A stretch of DNA of 64,000 nt, from the NCBI GenBank assembly GCA_002709385.1, contig PAQS01000048.1:1-64000 (forward strand), written 5' to 3'. Below are positions 56,081 through 64,000 of the stretch, piece by piece (position 1 is the first letter of the stretch; the number at the start of each line of letters is the position of its first letter). The position numbers were made by a program, and so were the translations under genes. The notes beneath the pieces are model-generated. The model was not told where the DNA came from and searched no databases. It saw only the letters and a list, made by a program, of their open reading frames with translations. This DNA comes from Waddliaceae bacterium. Its GTDB lineage: Bacteria > Chlamydiota > Chlamydiia > Chlamydiales > GCA-2709385.

Positions 56081-56112
56081 TCCTCCATACTTATCTACAT
56101 AAGTATGGAGGA
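56081..56112 (+). terminator. Strong hairpin after pilin-like gene 3
   Basis: A perfect 14-bp stem (56081-56094 with 56099-56112) and a 4-base loop. ATTAAATC follows rather than a U-run. It separates the pilin genes from the chaperone and usher genes and may lower expression of the latter. Confidence 0.5.
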
Positions 56113-56266
56113 ATTAAATCTTATTAGCAGATTTCATGCCACCTAAGCCACTAATAATTATATAAATACTAAACATCTCCATTTAATTGATTTAAATAGC
56201 ACAAATACAATAAATAACTATTAATAAGATTACTTGTATAACATTTAGGTTTTATTTGGAGTTATT

Positions 56267-57040
56267 ATGCTAATCAAAAAAGCATTTTGGTCTAGCTTAT
56301 GGCTAATCTTATTTACACTAGGTCAGTCTCTTAGTGCAAAAGGACTAACTGTATCGCCAATGGAGCAATTCGTTCGTCCGGGACAATCCGTAATTTATTT
56401 TGCCTCTAATCGTGGCGATGATCCTATTGCAGTAGAAGTTCTCGCTGAAGCTTGGACCATTTCTGAAGATGGAGAAGAAATTCTGACTCCAACTACAGAA
56501 CTTCTTGCTTATCCTAGTCAATTTGTTTTGAAAGGACATACTTCAAAACGCATCAAAGTTGGATATAAAAACCGACAAAAAATTGATGTAGAAAAATGTT
56601 TTCGTGTAACTATCCGAGAACTTCCTATTGATCTAAATCCAAAGCAAACAGGTGAACGCTTTAAAATCTACCGTGCTTCAGGATACAGAACAAGCTTCTA
56701 CCTTAAACCTAAGAAAAGTACAGCAGATATCGAAATTGAGTCTGTTTCTTTAGAAGATAAAAAACTAACACTCCGTCTACACAATCCAGGAACTGTACAT
56801 GTTCACCTTATTTACCCACACATCACTTTATATTCCGATAGCGGAGAAGCTTACGAGCTTACAGATCAAAAAATACTGAATGCCATGGCTGGTAAAAACA
56901 TGCATGCAGGCATTTCACGAAACTTTACTTTAGATTTATCCGAACTCTCTATTCCTTGGCCTATCACAAAAGCAACTTTGCTTTTCACAGACAATCCCTA
57001 TTTGGGAGGAAAAAGCTATCAACTGGCTTTGATAGATTAA
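56267..57040 (+). CDS. PapD-like periplasmic pilus chaperone
   Basis: 257 aa. Pilus chaperones cap subunits by donor-strand complementation and deliver them to the usher. A signal peptide (about 1-24) is followed by an immunoglobulin-like N-domain: GLTVSPMEQFVRPGQSVIYF, AYPSQFVLKGHTSKRIKVGY and KCFRVTIRELP, which correspond to the edge strand and the conserved basic cleft of the family. A second domain spans about 140-257. GGAG lies 6 nt before the ATG. The usher frame opens 31 nt after the stop. Confidence 0.8.
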   Translation: MLIKKAFWSSLWLILFTLGQSLSAKGLTVSPMEQFVRPGQSVIYFASNRGDDPIAVEVLAEAWTISEDGEEILTPTTELLAYPSQFVLKGHTSKRIKVGYKNRQKIDVEKCFRVTIRELPIDLNPKQTGERFKIYRASGYRTSFYLKPKKSTADIEIESVSLEDKKLTLRLHNPGTVHVHLIYPHITLYSDSGEAYELTDQKILNAMAGKNMHAGISRNFTLDLSELSIPWPITKATLLFTDNPYLGGKSYQLALID

Positions 57041-57071
57041 GTATTAGGATTACATACCTAGGAGAGGAACA

Positions 57072-60000
57072 ATAAAGAAGGCTGTCCTTAATTTTCGAAA
57101 AACGGACATATCGTCATACGGGAGAGTCTTCTTTGTTTTCTTATTCTTTTTAACTTTTTCTTCTACCATCTATAAATCAACAATTTACGCAAACAGCGCT
57201 GCCTCAAGTTCAACACTTCTCTATAATAAAATCGATCTACAAGAAAGGCTTCAACAAATCTTACAAGCAGAAGCCGAGTACCACTGGGAAGAAGCTATTA
57301 TCACTCTTTTCGTAGATGAAAAAGTTGTTTCTGATCTACTTGCACGTGTTCGTGCTGATGGAGAACTTCCTTTTATTCGTTACCGAGATGTTATTAAATT
57401 CCTCTCAAACATGCTCCCTCAAGAACTATTAGATAAAATGGGAGAAGCGCAAGACCTTCAGGGATGGGTTTCTGTAGATTTTCTTGTAGAGTATGACCCT
57501 ATTTACAACCCCGAACTACTCGAATTATTCATTGCCACTCCTTACACAGAAAGAAGTGCAAGAGCAATCCATCTTAAGAACCAGTATGAGCTAGATTTAT
57601 CAAATACTTTAGAGCCTGTAGAAAAAGCTGCATATTTGAATATCAATCATTTACTGCAAAGAGGTACAGGTTTAAAATTTTACGAATTAGATATGGAAGG
57701 AGCGGTTCGCTACAAACAATGGGTTTTAGAAAGTGAGTTTGAACTAAGACCCGGAACAGATAATACTTTTGATTATAATAATTTACGATTAGTCCGAGAC
57801 TATCCTGAAAAAGTTACCCGTTTAACAATTGGGGAAACCCAATCTATGCACTCTCGCCTTTTACTTGGACAACGGATTCAAGGGGCTAAATACTCTACTG
57901 ATTTTCAACTGCGCCCTGATTATGTTACAGAGCCTATTAGCGAGTTTTCTTTTTTACTTGAAAGAGATTCCACAGTTGAAGTCTTTATTAACGGAATTGA
58001 AGTAGCCACTCTCCGCCTTAAAGCTGGTCCTGTAGACTTACTTGATTTCCCTTTGAGTATTGGTCTAAACGAAGTTTTATTAAAAATAATTGATGATACA
58101 GGCCGTGAGAAACTTCTTAGTTTTAATACGATTAAAGGTCCTAGTATTCTAGCTCCAGGAAAAAAAGATTTTGCTTTTTCTCTTGGAGTAACAGGAAATG
58201 GTAGTGAATACAGTTCAGATCCAGTCTTCAGTACATTTTATCGACAAGGTATCTCAGAAACATTTACTGCTTCTGCTGAATTTCAAGCACAACCTGATCA
58301 TATTGGAATTGGAGGTGGTTTCGACTGGGCAAACCCATGGTTTAACACGAGTGGAGACATCGCTTTATCCAGTACTCCACTTGGTACAGGTCTTGCCATG
58401 AGAACATGGATTTCAAGAGCATTTAAACCATTACAATTATCTGGACGATTAGATTTTCGAACTGAAAACTACTTTACACATTCTGAAACCAATGAATCAG
58501 ATCGTATTAAGACTGTTGCTGAACTATCTGTACTCGTTCCACGTATCTATAATTTTGGTAGTTTACGGTTTAGAAGTAGCCACATTTCCAGGTGGCTGGG
58601 AGAAACTGAGATGCGACAAGACCTTATCTGGAATTATACTTTAAGTACGAGCTGGAACTTTAGAGCTAATATTAGTTACAGTAATCAAGATCCATCTTTT
58701 GAGCTTAAATTTACCGTAAATTACGTACATAAAACTGACACCACACATAGAACACACTCTTTACAAAGACAAAGCAATCAATTTAACTTACGTTCTGAAA
58801 TGACAGGGTATCAAGAATTTCATGGTGTAGATTGGAATGCCTCTCACAATTTTGTTCTTCCTGATGAAAGAGAACTCTATAATAATGTAAGAGGGTCTGT
58901 TAGATACACAGGAAATCGTTTTGTAACCTTCTACCGTGCTCGCATAAACGACCTATTAGATGAAGAGGACTTACAGCAAACATTAAGTCTACGTAGTTCT
59001 CTTACCTGGGCAGATGGACATTTCGCTGTTGGTTTACCTATCGATAACTCTTTTGCTCTAATTGTTGGGGGAGAAGGATTAGATCAAATGAACCTTCTCG
59101 TAAATTCAGCAGGAAAAAGGTTTAGAGCCACTCCACGAATGGGAGCTGTTGCACCTAATTTACGCGAATACAGCTTAAGTAAAGTTTCTGTTTCAGCTGA
59201 AAGCGACTCCTATGAATTTGAAGATTATGCTTTTAAACTTTTCTCAAAATATAAAAGTGGATTTCTTATAAAAGTCGCTACAGAAGAAGAAATTATGGGC
59301 ACTGCCCTCATTAGCGCTTATCTTCTCGACCAATTTGAACAAAACCTTTCTCTTTGTCCTGTTATAATCAATTTTTTAGACCGACCTGAAAGCGAACCTC
59401 GCATGTCTTTCACAAACGGAGAAGGCTTCATCAGAATGTCAGGATTGAGTCCTGGAGAAAAGTACGAACTACAAGTTAATTACAAAGATGAAGATCTTAA
59501 AGCAGTACAACTCTATTACTACTTTGAAATTCCTGAAGATATCGGAAGAAAGGAATACGAACTAGGTTTTATGAAACCTAAGCAAGTCTTGAAAGAGAAA
59601 CCGAAACTCATTTTTGTAAAAAATGCTACATCTGCACCTTATAATGAAGAGACCGATTCAAACAAAGCACCATTAATCCTCATCAATCATGCTGTAAAAG
59701 AACTTCCTAAAAATAAACTGCAAAAAATTGTAGAAGATTTCTCTAAAAGTGCTCAATCACCATACGGTCAAAATACTTCAAAACAATATGAAATACGAAA
59801 ATCATCTCGCATACTTTCTCTTATGCCATATTATTTGAGTCAATTTGGACTACCTCTACAACATTCAAAAAAACCTCATCTAGAGAAAGCAAAACCTAAC
59901 AATAACATTTATCATATTCACTATCTCTGGCTCCATGGAACACCTTCTCCCATCATCTTGAAAAAAGAAGAAATAAAAGAAGAGGTAAAAGTAGAAGTAA

Positions 60001-60176
60001 AAACAATAAAACCGCTTGAGGAAATTAGCTATCAGAAATTTGAACAAGCAAAAATAGAGGAGGCCCTTCAAGAAGACCATCCTCCAATGGAAGTCACCCA
60101 GTTTGTTCTACCATTTCATGATGACGATGACTTCCCATATTCCCTACCTGATTTAGGCCAACAGGCATTACTGTAA
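57072..60176 (+). CDS. Outer-membrane usher with apparent ATA start codon
   Basis: 1034 aa if translation begins at ATA 57072. Ushers are 24-strand pores that assemble and secrete pili. From 57048 to the first in-frame ATG at 57411 the frame is open but has no ATG, GTG or TTG. AGGAG (57060-57064) lies exactly 7 nt before the ATA, and codons 2-34 encode a signal peptide (KK, then VFFVFLFFLTFSS). Later: LPQELLDKMGEAQ, the barrel and plug segments (RDSTVEVFINGIEVATLRL, then LLDFPLSIGLNEV), TENYF/HSFxL-type strands, and a C-terminal beta domain (MSGLSPGEKYELQVNY). About 195 extra residues follow (about 840-1034), Lys/Glu-rich and of unknown role. If the ATA is a sequencing error for ATG the gene is the same. 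Confidence 0.8.
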   Translation: MKKAVLNFRKTDISSYGRVFFVFLFFLTFSSTIYKSTIYANSAASSSTLLYNKIDLQERLQQILQAEAEYHWEEAIITLFVDEKVVSDLLARVRADGELPFIRYRDVIKFLSNMLPQELLDKMGEAQDLQGWVSVDFLVEYDPIYNPELLELFIATPYTERSARAIHLKNQYELDLSNTLEPVEKAAYLNINHLLQRGTGLKFYELDMEGAVRYKQWVLESEFELRPGTDNTFDYNNLRLVRDYPEKVTRLTIGETQSMHSRLLLGQRIQGAKYSTDFQLRPDYVTEPISEFSFLLERDSTVEVFINGIEVATLRLKAGPVDLLDFPLSIGLNEVLLKIIDDTGREKLLSFNTIKGPSILAPGKKDFAFSLGVTGNGSEYSSDPVFSTFYRQGISETFTASAEFQAQPDHIGIGGGFDWANPWFNTSGDIALSSTPLGTGLAMRTWISRAFKPLQLSGRLDFRTENYFTHSETNESDRIKTVAELSVLVPRIYNFGSLRFRSSHISRWLGETEMRQDLIWNYTLSTSWNFRANISYSNQDPSFELKFTVNYVHKTDTTHRTHSLQRQSNQFNLRSEMTGYQEFHGVDWNASHNFVLPDERELYNNVRGSVRYTGNRFVTFYRARINDLLDEEDLQQTLSLRSSLTWADGHFAVGLPIDNSFALIVGGEGLDQMNLLVNSAGKRFRATPRMGAVAPNLREYSLSKVSVSAESDSYEFEDYAFKLFSKYKSGFLIKVATEEEIMGTALISAYLLDQFEQNLSLCPVIINFLDRPESEPRMSFTNGEGFIRMSGLSPGEKYELQVNYKDEDLKAVQLYYYFEIPEDIGRKEYELGFMKPKQVLKEKPKLIFVKNATSAPYNEETDSNKAPLILINHAVKELPKNKLQKIVEDFSKSAQSPYGQNTSKQYEIRKSSRILSLMPYYLSQFGLPLQHSKKPHLEKAKPNNNIYHIHYLWLHGTPSPIILKKEEIKEEVKVEVKTIKPLEEISYQKFEQAKIEEALQEDHPPMEVTQFVLPFHDDDDFPYSLPDLGQQALL

Positions 60177-60179
60177 AAA

Positions 60180-60779
60180 CTAAGGAAGTGCTACAGTTGC
60201 TGTTATAGAAGACTGATATGTTCCTTCGACTAATAAGTCATCCGCTACCGCTGAAATCGTAGGAAGAGTAGATGTGACAGTATAAACATGAGGGGCCGTA
60301 TCCAATAAAGGTAAATCACCTACGGCCATAGCACCAGATTGAATATCATTTGCTGCACCATCCAAACTAATTGCAAGGGTTGGTGTCGTCGCTCCCACAA
60401 CAGTTGTAGTTGCAATAGCTGCGGTAAATGAGACTGTTTGTGAACCATGGACAGTATGAGTCATAACTCCTGTATTCGTCGCTGTCGCTCCAGCTGACTG
60501 AAAATCAACGTTGTATCCTGTGGGGGAATTACACATAATCTGAAATACAACCGGTTTAGGCGCAGGATTTGTCAACTGTGTTGCTGCTCCACCAGTATAA
60601 GGATCAAAATTCACACTAGCAGCACCATCAACATTGTCCATATTACTAGCAGTTTCAAACCACTGTATATAAGCTGTTTTTGGAACAGTGACATCTAAAG
60701 TAAGGCCTGCGCTATATAAAAACGGCGTGCCTAAAAATGCCCACACAGGCACAGCGAAAACGACCTTCCAGATCTTCAT
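60180..60779 (-). CDS. Exported pilin-like protein 4, inverted near-copy of protein 2
   Basis: 199 aa with a signal peptide (about 1-23). By eye, the mature part differs from protein 2 at about 23 of 175 positions, mostly near residues 50-56 and in the last ten residues; the signal peptides are quite different. It is tail-to-tail with the usher gene (3 nt apart) and has its own AAAGGAG at 7 nt spacing. The opposite orientation and separate promoter would allow it to be expressed instead of, or apart from, the main copy. Confidence 0.7.
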   Translation of the reverse strand: MKIWKVVFAVPVWAFLGTPFLYSAGLTLDVTVPKTAYIQWFETASNMDNVDGAASVNFDPYTGGAATQLTNPAPKPVVFQIMCNSPTGYNVDFQSAGATATNTGVMTHTVHGSQTVSFTAAIATTTVVGATTPTLAISLDGAANDIQSGAMAVGDLPLLDTAPHVYTVTSTLPTISAVADDLLVEGTYQSSITATVALP

Positions 60780-60989
60780 GCAAATACTCCTTTATTATTT
60801 ACTAGGAAACTATTACTTATTACTTTCCCTAGCCACACATATTGCCTAAGCAGTAGCTCTATTACAAAAGAACTACCTGACAACTCACACCTTCACGTAA
60901 AACTTATCGTCAAATTCAAGAAATAAAAATTAAAATATTTTACAAACATGTAAACATTAAATATTTCCATAAAATATTTATCCGTAAAC

Positions 60990-61017
60990 TTGACTCTTAT
61001 AAAACAAAGAACATAAT
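60990..61017 (+). promoter_or_regulatory. Predicted promoter of the small membrane protein gene
   Basis: TTGACT (60990-60995) and CATAAT (61012-61017) are separated by 16 nt, 31 nt ahead of the ATG at 61049. Confidence 0.5.
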
Positions 61018-61048
61018 CTATCTTTTTGTTTTATAAGAGAGATACGCT

Positions 61049-61297
61049 ATGTTTGATATTTTTTCTTCGGTTTATCATGCTAACATCAATATTAGCATTT
61101 CAGAAGTGCCGATAAAGTCTATTTCTCAAAAAGGCATTTCTTGGGCAGGACTCATCATCACAAGCACAACAACAGTTGCTGCATATTGTTTAACAAATGG
61201 TGAACCTAAAAAAACATTTTCTGTAATGGGAACTTCAGCAGCAATGTTCATCGCAGCTTATAGATTTTTCGAAGCCATGGAAGATGTTTTTCAGTAA
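61049..61297 (+). CDS. Small membrane protein of unknown function
   Basis: 82 aa with two hydrophobic segments (about 30-48, ISWAGLIITSTTTVAAYCL, and 57-72, FSVMGTSAAMFIAAYRFF). AAGAGAG lies upstream of the ATG, a good promoter precedes it and a strong shared terminator follows, so it is a complete monocistronic unit. I do not recognise it. Confidence 0.6.
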   Translation: MFDIFSSVYHANINISISEVPIKSISQKGISWAGLIITSTTTVAAYCLTNGEPKKTFSVMGTSAAMFIAAYRFFEAMEDVFQ

Positions 61298-61336
61298 CTT
61301 ATTTATTCGAGCGGTATATCTCGAATAAATAAGTTA
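61295..61336. terminator. Bidirectional terminator between the small gene and ald
   Basis: A perfect 17-bp stem (61295-61311 with 61320-61336) with an 8-base loop, starting at the stop codon of the small gene and lying 12 nt from the ald stop. Confidence 0.8.
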
Positions 61337-61348
61337 TGAAGATATCGA

Positions 61349-62470
61349 TTATTGCATTGCGTGTAGTGCAACTTCAGGAGGCACATAATTATAATTTAAG
61401 GCTTCTGCTACTCCTTTATTGGTGATTTTGCCGTGGCAAACATTCAGTCCAGCGCGTAAATGTGGATCTTCATCAAGAGCTTTTTGCCAACCACGATCCG
61501 CTAAAGCCATTGCATATCTAGAAGTTACATTAGTCAGAGCATGCGTTGCAGTTAAAGCATAAGCTCCTGGCATATTAGATACACAGTAGTGCACAACATC
61601 ATTTACTACATATGTTGGGTCTGAATGTGTCGTTGGCTTGGAAGTTTCTGCACAACCTCCTTGATCAATTGCCACATCAACAAACACAGATCCGGGTTTC
61701 ATTTCTGCAATCATTTCTTTCGTGATCAGACGTGGAGCCAAACGACCTGCAACAAGTACTGCACCAATCACTAGATCAGCACCCAAAACGTGAGAACGTA
61801 AGCTAAGGTCATTAGAGAACACTGTGTGCAATCTTGGTGCATAACGCTGATCTAAATCTCTAAGTACATTCACATTATTATCTAAAACTGAAACATCTGC
61901 ACCAAGGCCCATAGCCATACGAGCTGCTTCTCGCCCAACAACACCACCACCAAGAATGACAACTTTTGCAGGTTCAACTCCAGGAACGCCTCCAAGAAGT
62001 TTTCCTTTTCCACCTGTAATCATTTGTAAAACATTTGATCCAGCCATTACTGCAACACGTCCAGCAATTTCACTCATTGGAAGTAAAAGTGGTAAACGTC
62101 CCTGAGGATCTGTAACTGTCTCATAAGCAATTCCAACAACCCCTCTTTCCAAGAGGTTTTCTGTTTGCTCTGGATCGGGAGCTAAGTGTAAATAACCAAA
62201 AATAACTTGGCCTTCATGCATTAATGGAAATTCACTTGCTTGAGGCTCTTTAACTTTGATGATCATGTCACAATCATAAACATCTTGAGGGCGAGCAACA
62301 ATTTTAGCTCCTACGCGTTCGTAATGAGAGTCCAAAAAACCAATTCGCTCTCCTGCACGAGTTTGCACCATTACTTGATGCCCTTCACGTACTAACTGAC
62401 TTACCATTGCTGGAGTAGCACCTACTCGATATTCATGATTTTTTACTTCCTTAGGAATACCAATAATCAT
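61349..62470 (-). CDS. ald: Alanine dehydrogenase
   Basis: 373 aa, the usual length. It interconverts L-alanine and pyruvate plus ammonia with NAD. Family features: MIIGIPKEVKNHEYRVGATP at the N-terminus, KVKEPQ (substrate-binding Lys near 74), GYLHLAPD (His near 95), the Rossmann motif VVILGGGVVGREAARMA near 174, and VDVAIDQGGCAETS. GAGGAG lies 7 nt before the ATG. It follows smc by 17 nt. Together with pckA it would link amino-acid carbon to central metabolism. Confidence 0.95.
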   Translation of the reverse strand: MIIGIPKEVKNHEYRVGATPAMVSQLVREGHQVMVQTRAGERIGFLDSHYERVGAKIVARPQDVYDCDMIIKVKEPQASEFPLMHEGQVIFGYLHLAPDPEQTENLLERGVVGIAYETVTDPQGRLPLLLPMSEIAGRVAVMAGSNVLQMITGGKGKLLGGVPGVEPAKVVILGGGVVGREAARMAMGLGADVSVLDNNVNVLRDLDQRYAPRLHTVFSNDLSLRSHVLGADLVIGAVLVAGRLAPRLITKEMIAEMKPGSVFVDVAIDQGGCAETSKPTTHSDPTYVVNDVVHYCVSNMPGAYALTATHALTNVTSRYAMALADRGWQKALDEDPHLRAGLNVCHGKITNKGVAEALNYNYVPPEVALHAMQ

Positions 62471-62487
62471 TCGTGATCTCCTCTCGA

Positions 62488-64000
62488 CTATGTTTGAACA
62501 AGTAATTCCGTTTCGGCTATTTCTTCTTTAGAAAAACGCATTGAAAGCAACTTCGAAACACCCTTTTCCTGCATGGAAACCCCGAATAGAACGTCTGCAA
62601 GAGCCATCGTGCGTTTGTTATGTGTAATGATTACAAACTGACAGCGATCCACAAAATGTTTTACAACATTAAGAAAGCGCTCCACATTTGAATCATCCAA
62701 TGGCGCATCAATCTCATCTAAAATACAAAAAGGCGCAGGACGTACTTCAAAAATAGCAAACAATAATGCCATTGCTGTTAAACACTTCTCTCCACCCGAC
62801 AATAAATTAATCGAACGCATTTTTTTACCTGGAGGCCGAGCTATAATCTCTACACCGGCTTCAAGTACATCATCAGACTCTGTAAATTGTAAGTCTGCTT
62901 CTCCACCTCGAAATAAAATCTGGAAAATTTTCTGGAAGTTCGCTCTAACTTCAGTAAATGTTGCTTGGAAACGCTCTCGACTTTCACCATCAAAACGAGA
63001 AACAATCTCCATCAATTCTTCTCTGGAAGCTCCCAAATCTCCAATTTGCTTATTTAAAAAATCAAAACGAACTTTATGCTGATCGAACTCTTCAATAGAA
63101 GTTAGGTTTACATCTCCCATTCCTTCCAAATCTTTACGCAACTGACGTAAAGCTCTTTCTGAATCTGGTATTGACTCTTTAAGCTCATAACCTTTTTTCT
63201 GCAAATCATCCATCGTCATACTATGACGCTCTTGCAACTCAAGCTCTAAAGCTTCTCGAGCAGACTTTGCTTTGGCAACTTGTAAACCAATTTGATGGCA
63301 ACCATCTTCCAACTCTTTCAAGAGATTACGCTGCGACTCTATATTCTTTTCAATCAGCTCTATCTTTTCACGTTGAGTATTGCAAGACTTCTCTTTTTGA
63401 AGACAGTCTGTAACTGCACCGCTGACATCCTTATCAGCTCCCTTAATTAAGTCACGATATTCAGCTAATTCAGCACGCCAAGTGTCTTTCTGTGCTTTTC
63501 CTTCTTCAATATCTTGTACAAGCCTCTCTTCACGCTGCAAACGCTCATTATCCTTAGCACCAAAAACCTCAAGAATATTTTTTAACTTATGTTGCTCTGC
63601 AGCAGTCTGTCTATAAGCGCCTTCATGCTCAGCTAACTCTTCACGAGTAAGTTGATACTTACTTCCAGAACGTTCTAACTTGCTTTCTAATTGCTCTGCA
63701 CGAGATCGAGTGCTTTCATTTTTACGCAAAAGTTCTTTTTGCTGTTGAGCAAGAAGGGTTGTTGATTCTTTTAAAGTCCGTATACTCTCACTTAAATCTG
63801 CTTCTTGCTCTTCAAAATGTTGAAATTCTTTAGATACACGAGCTAAATCAGCTTTACTACGTTGAAGACCAAAATTCTCTTCTAATAAGTGCATTTCAAG
63901 CTTACGTACAGCTTGATCTAAAGTATTACGCTCTTCTTGCCATTTAACTTTTTGGCCAATAAGCTTAGCAACACGGCTTTCTTGGCTTTGTAAAGCCCCT
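62488..64000 (-). CDS. smc: Chromosome segregation ATPase SMC, C-terminal part (truncated by window)
   Basis: At least 504 codons are in the window; the frame stays open to 64000, so the N-terminal head, first coiled coil and hinge lie outside. What is visible is the returning coiled coil (to about 63100) followed by the C-terminal ATPase half with the ABC signature NLLSGGEKCLTAMALLF, Walker B PAPFCILDEIDAPLDDSNV and the H-loop IITHNKRTM. SMC condenses and segregates chromosomes. An internal ATG at 63894 is not the start. Confidence 0.93.
   Translation of the reverse strand, partial: GALQSQESRVAKLIGQKVKWQEERNTLDQAVRKLEMHLLEENFGLQRSKADLARVSKEFQHFEEQEADLSESIRTLKESTTLLAQQQKELLRKNESTRSRAEQLESKLERSGSKYQLTREELAEHEGAYRQTAAEQHKLKNILEVFGAKDNERLQREERLVQDIEEGKAQKDTWRAELAEYRDLIKGADKDVSGAVTDCLQKEKSCNTQREKIELIEKNIESQRNLLKELEDGCHQIGLQVAKAKSAREALELELQERHSMTMDDLQKKGYELKESIPDSERALRQLRKDLEGMGDVNLTSIEEFDQHKVRFDFLNKQIGDLGASREELMEIVSRFDGESRERFQATFTEVRANFQKIFQILFRGGEADLQFTESDDVLEAGVEIIARPPGKKMRSINLLSGGEKCLTAMALLFAIFEVRPAPFCILDEIDAPLDDSNVERFLNVVKHFVDRCQFVIITHNKRTMALADVLFGVSMQEKGVSKLLSMRFSKEEIAETELLVQT

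Noticed and set aside
57411..57413. First ATG of the usher frame as the true start
   Set aside because: It would remove the signal peptide and about 110 residues of coherent sequence, leaving an outer-membrane protein without an export signal; no Shine-Dalgarno precedes it.
1..64000. Insertion sequences, prophage genes, CRISPR arrays, rRNA genes
   Set aside because: No transposase, integrase, phage structural gene, regular spaced repeat or rRNA segment was recognised in the window.

Overview
The window is a piece of a low-GC chromosome from a member of the phylum Chlamydiae, most likely an environmental (amoeba- or arthropod-associated) family rather than Chlamydia itself. The evidence is gene order and family content. 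The block SNF2 helicase - mreB - pckA next to tig - clpP - clpX, with der nearby, is the order I know from Chlamydia. The type III secretion (T3SS) genes run in the chlamydial order cdsD-E-F-G-CT668-N-O-P-Q-pkn5-C. I cannot name the genus from sequence alone.

Layout. 0.1-4.1 kb: a pabA/trpG-type amidotransferase, a Nudix-GNAT fusion, nucleoside diphosphate kinase with a signal-peptide-like extension, an unknown gene and an M19 dipeptidase. 4.1-10.6 kb (minus strand): SNF2 helicase, mreB and pckA. 11-14.9 kb: a 54-codon ORF, tRNA-Gly(GCC), tig, clpP and clpX. 15.2-42.2 kb: a T3SS island. A promoter, a 13-aa leader ORF and a terminator-like hairpin precede two acidic proteins, a SycD-type chaperone, a small translocator, two tandem CopB-type translocators, a Scc4-like chaperone and cdsD to cdsP. 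A strong terminator and an unrelated SDR/DUF2867 gene follow, then a two-gene CdsQ, the kinase Pkn5, the secretin CdsC, a lipoprotein and a degenerate YidD.

42.1-45.7 kb (minus strand): a sphingomyelin-synthase/PAP2-like membrane protein, a SulP anion transporter and a protein with the signature of eukaryotic inositol polyphosphate kinases. 45.8-53.9 kb: der, then on the minus strand a large Hsp70-like protein and a second SNF2 helicase. 54-60.8 kb: a complete chaperone-usher cluster with three pilin-like genes, a PapD-like chaperone, an outer-membrane usher and a fourth, inverted pilin copy. 61-64 kb: a small membrane protein, alanine dehydrogenase and the C-terminal part of SMC, which runs off the window.

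The strongest candidates for something new are: (1) the chaperone-usher pilus locus in a chlamydia, whose usher has no ATG, GTG or TTG start but has a good Shine-Dalgarno in front of an ATA codon and a signal peptide; (2) the inositol-kinase/SulP/PAP2-like group, which suggests handling of host inositol phosphates or lipids; (3) the attenuator-like leader of the T3SS operon; (4) unusual T3SS parts: tandem CopB copies, SctQ split into two overlapping genes with a very acidic second half, a Pkn5 kinase joined to a degenerate PP2C-like domain, an oversized needle-length ruler, and a secretin carrying a repeat insert.
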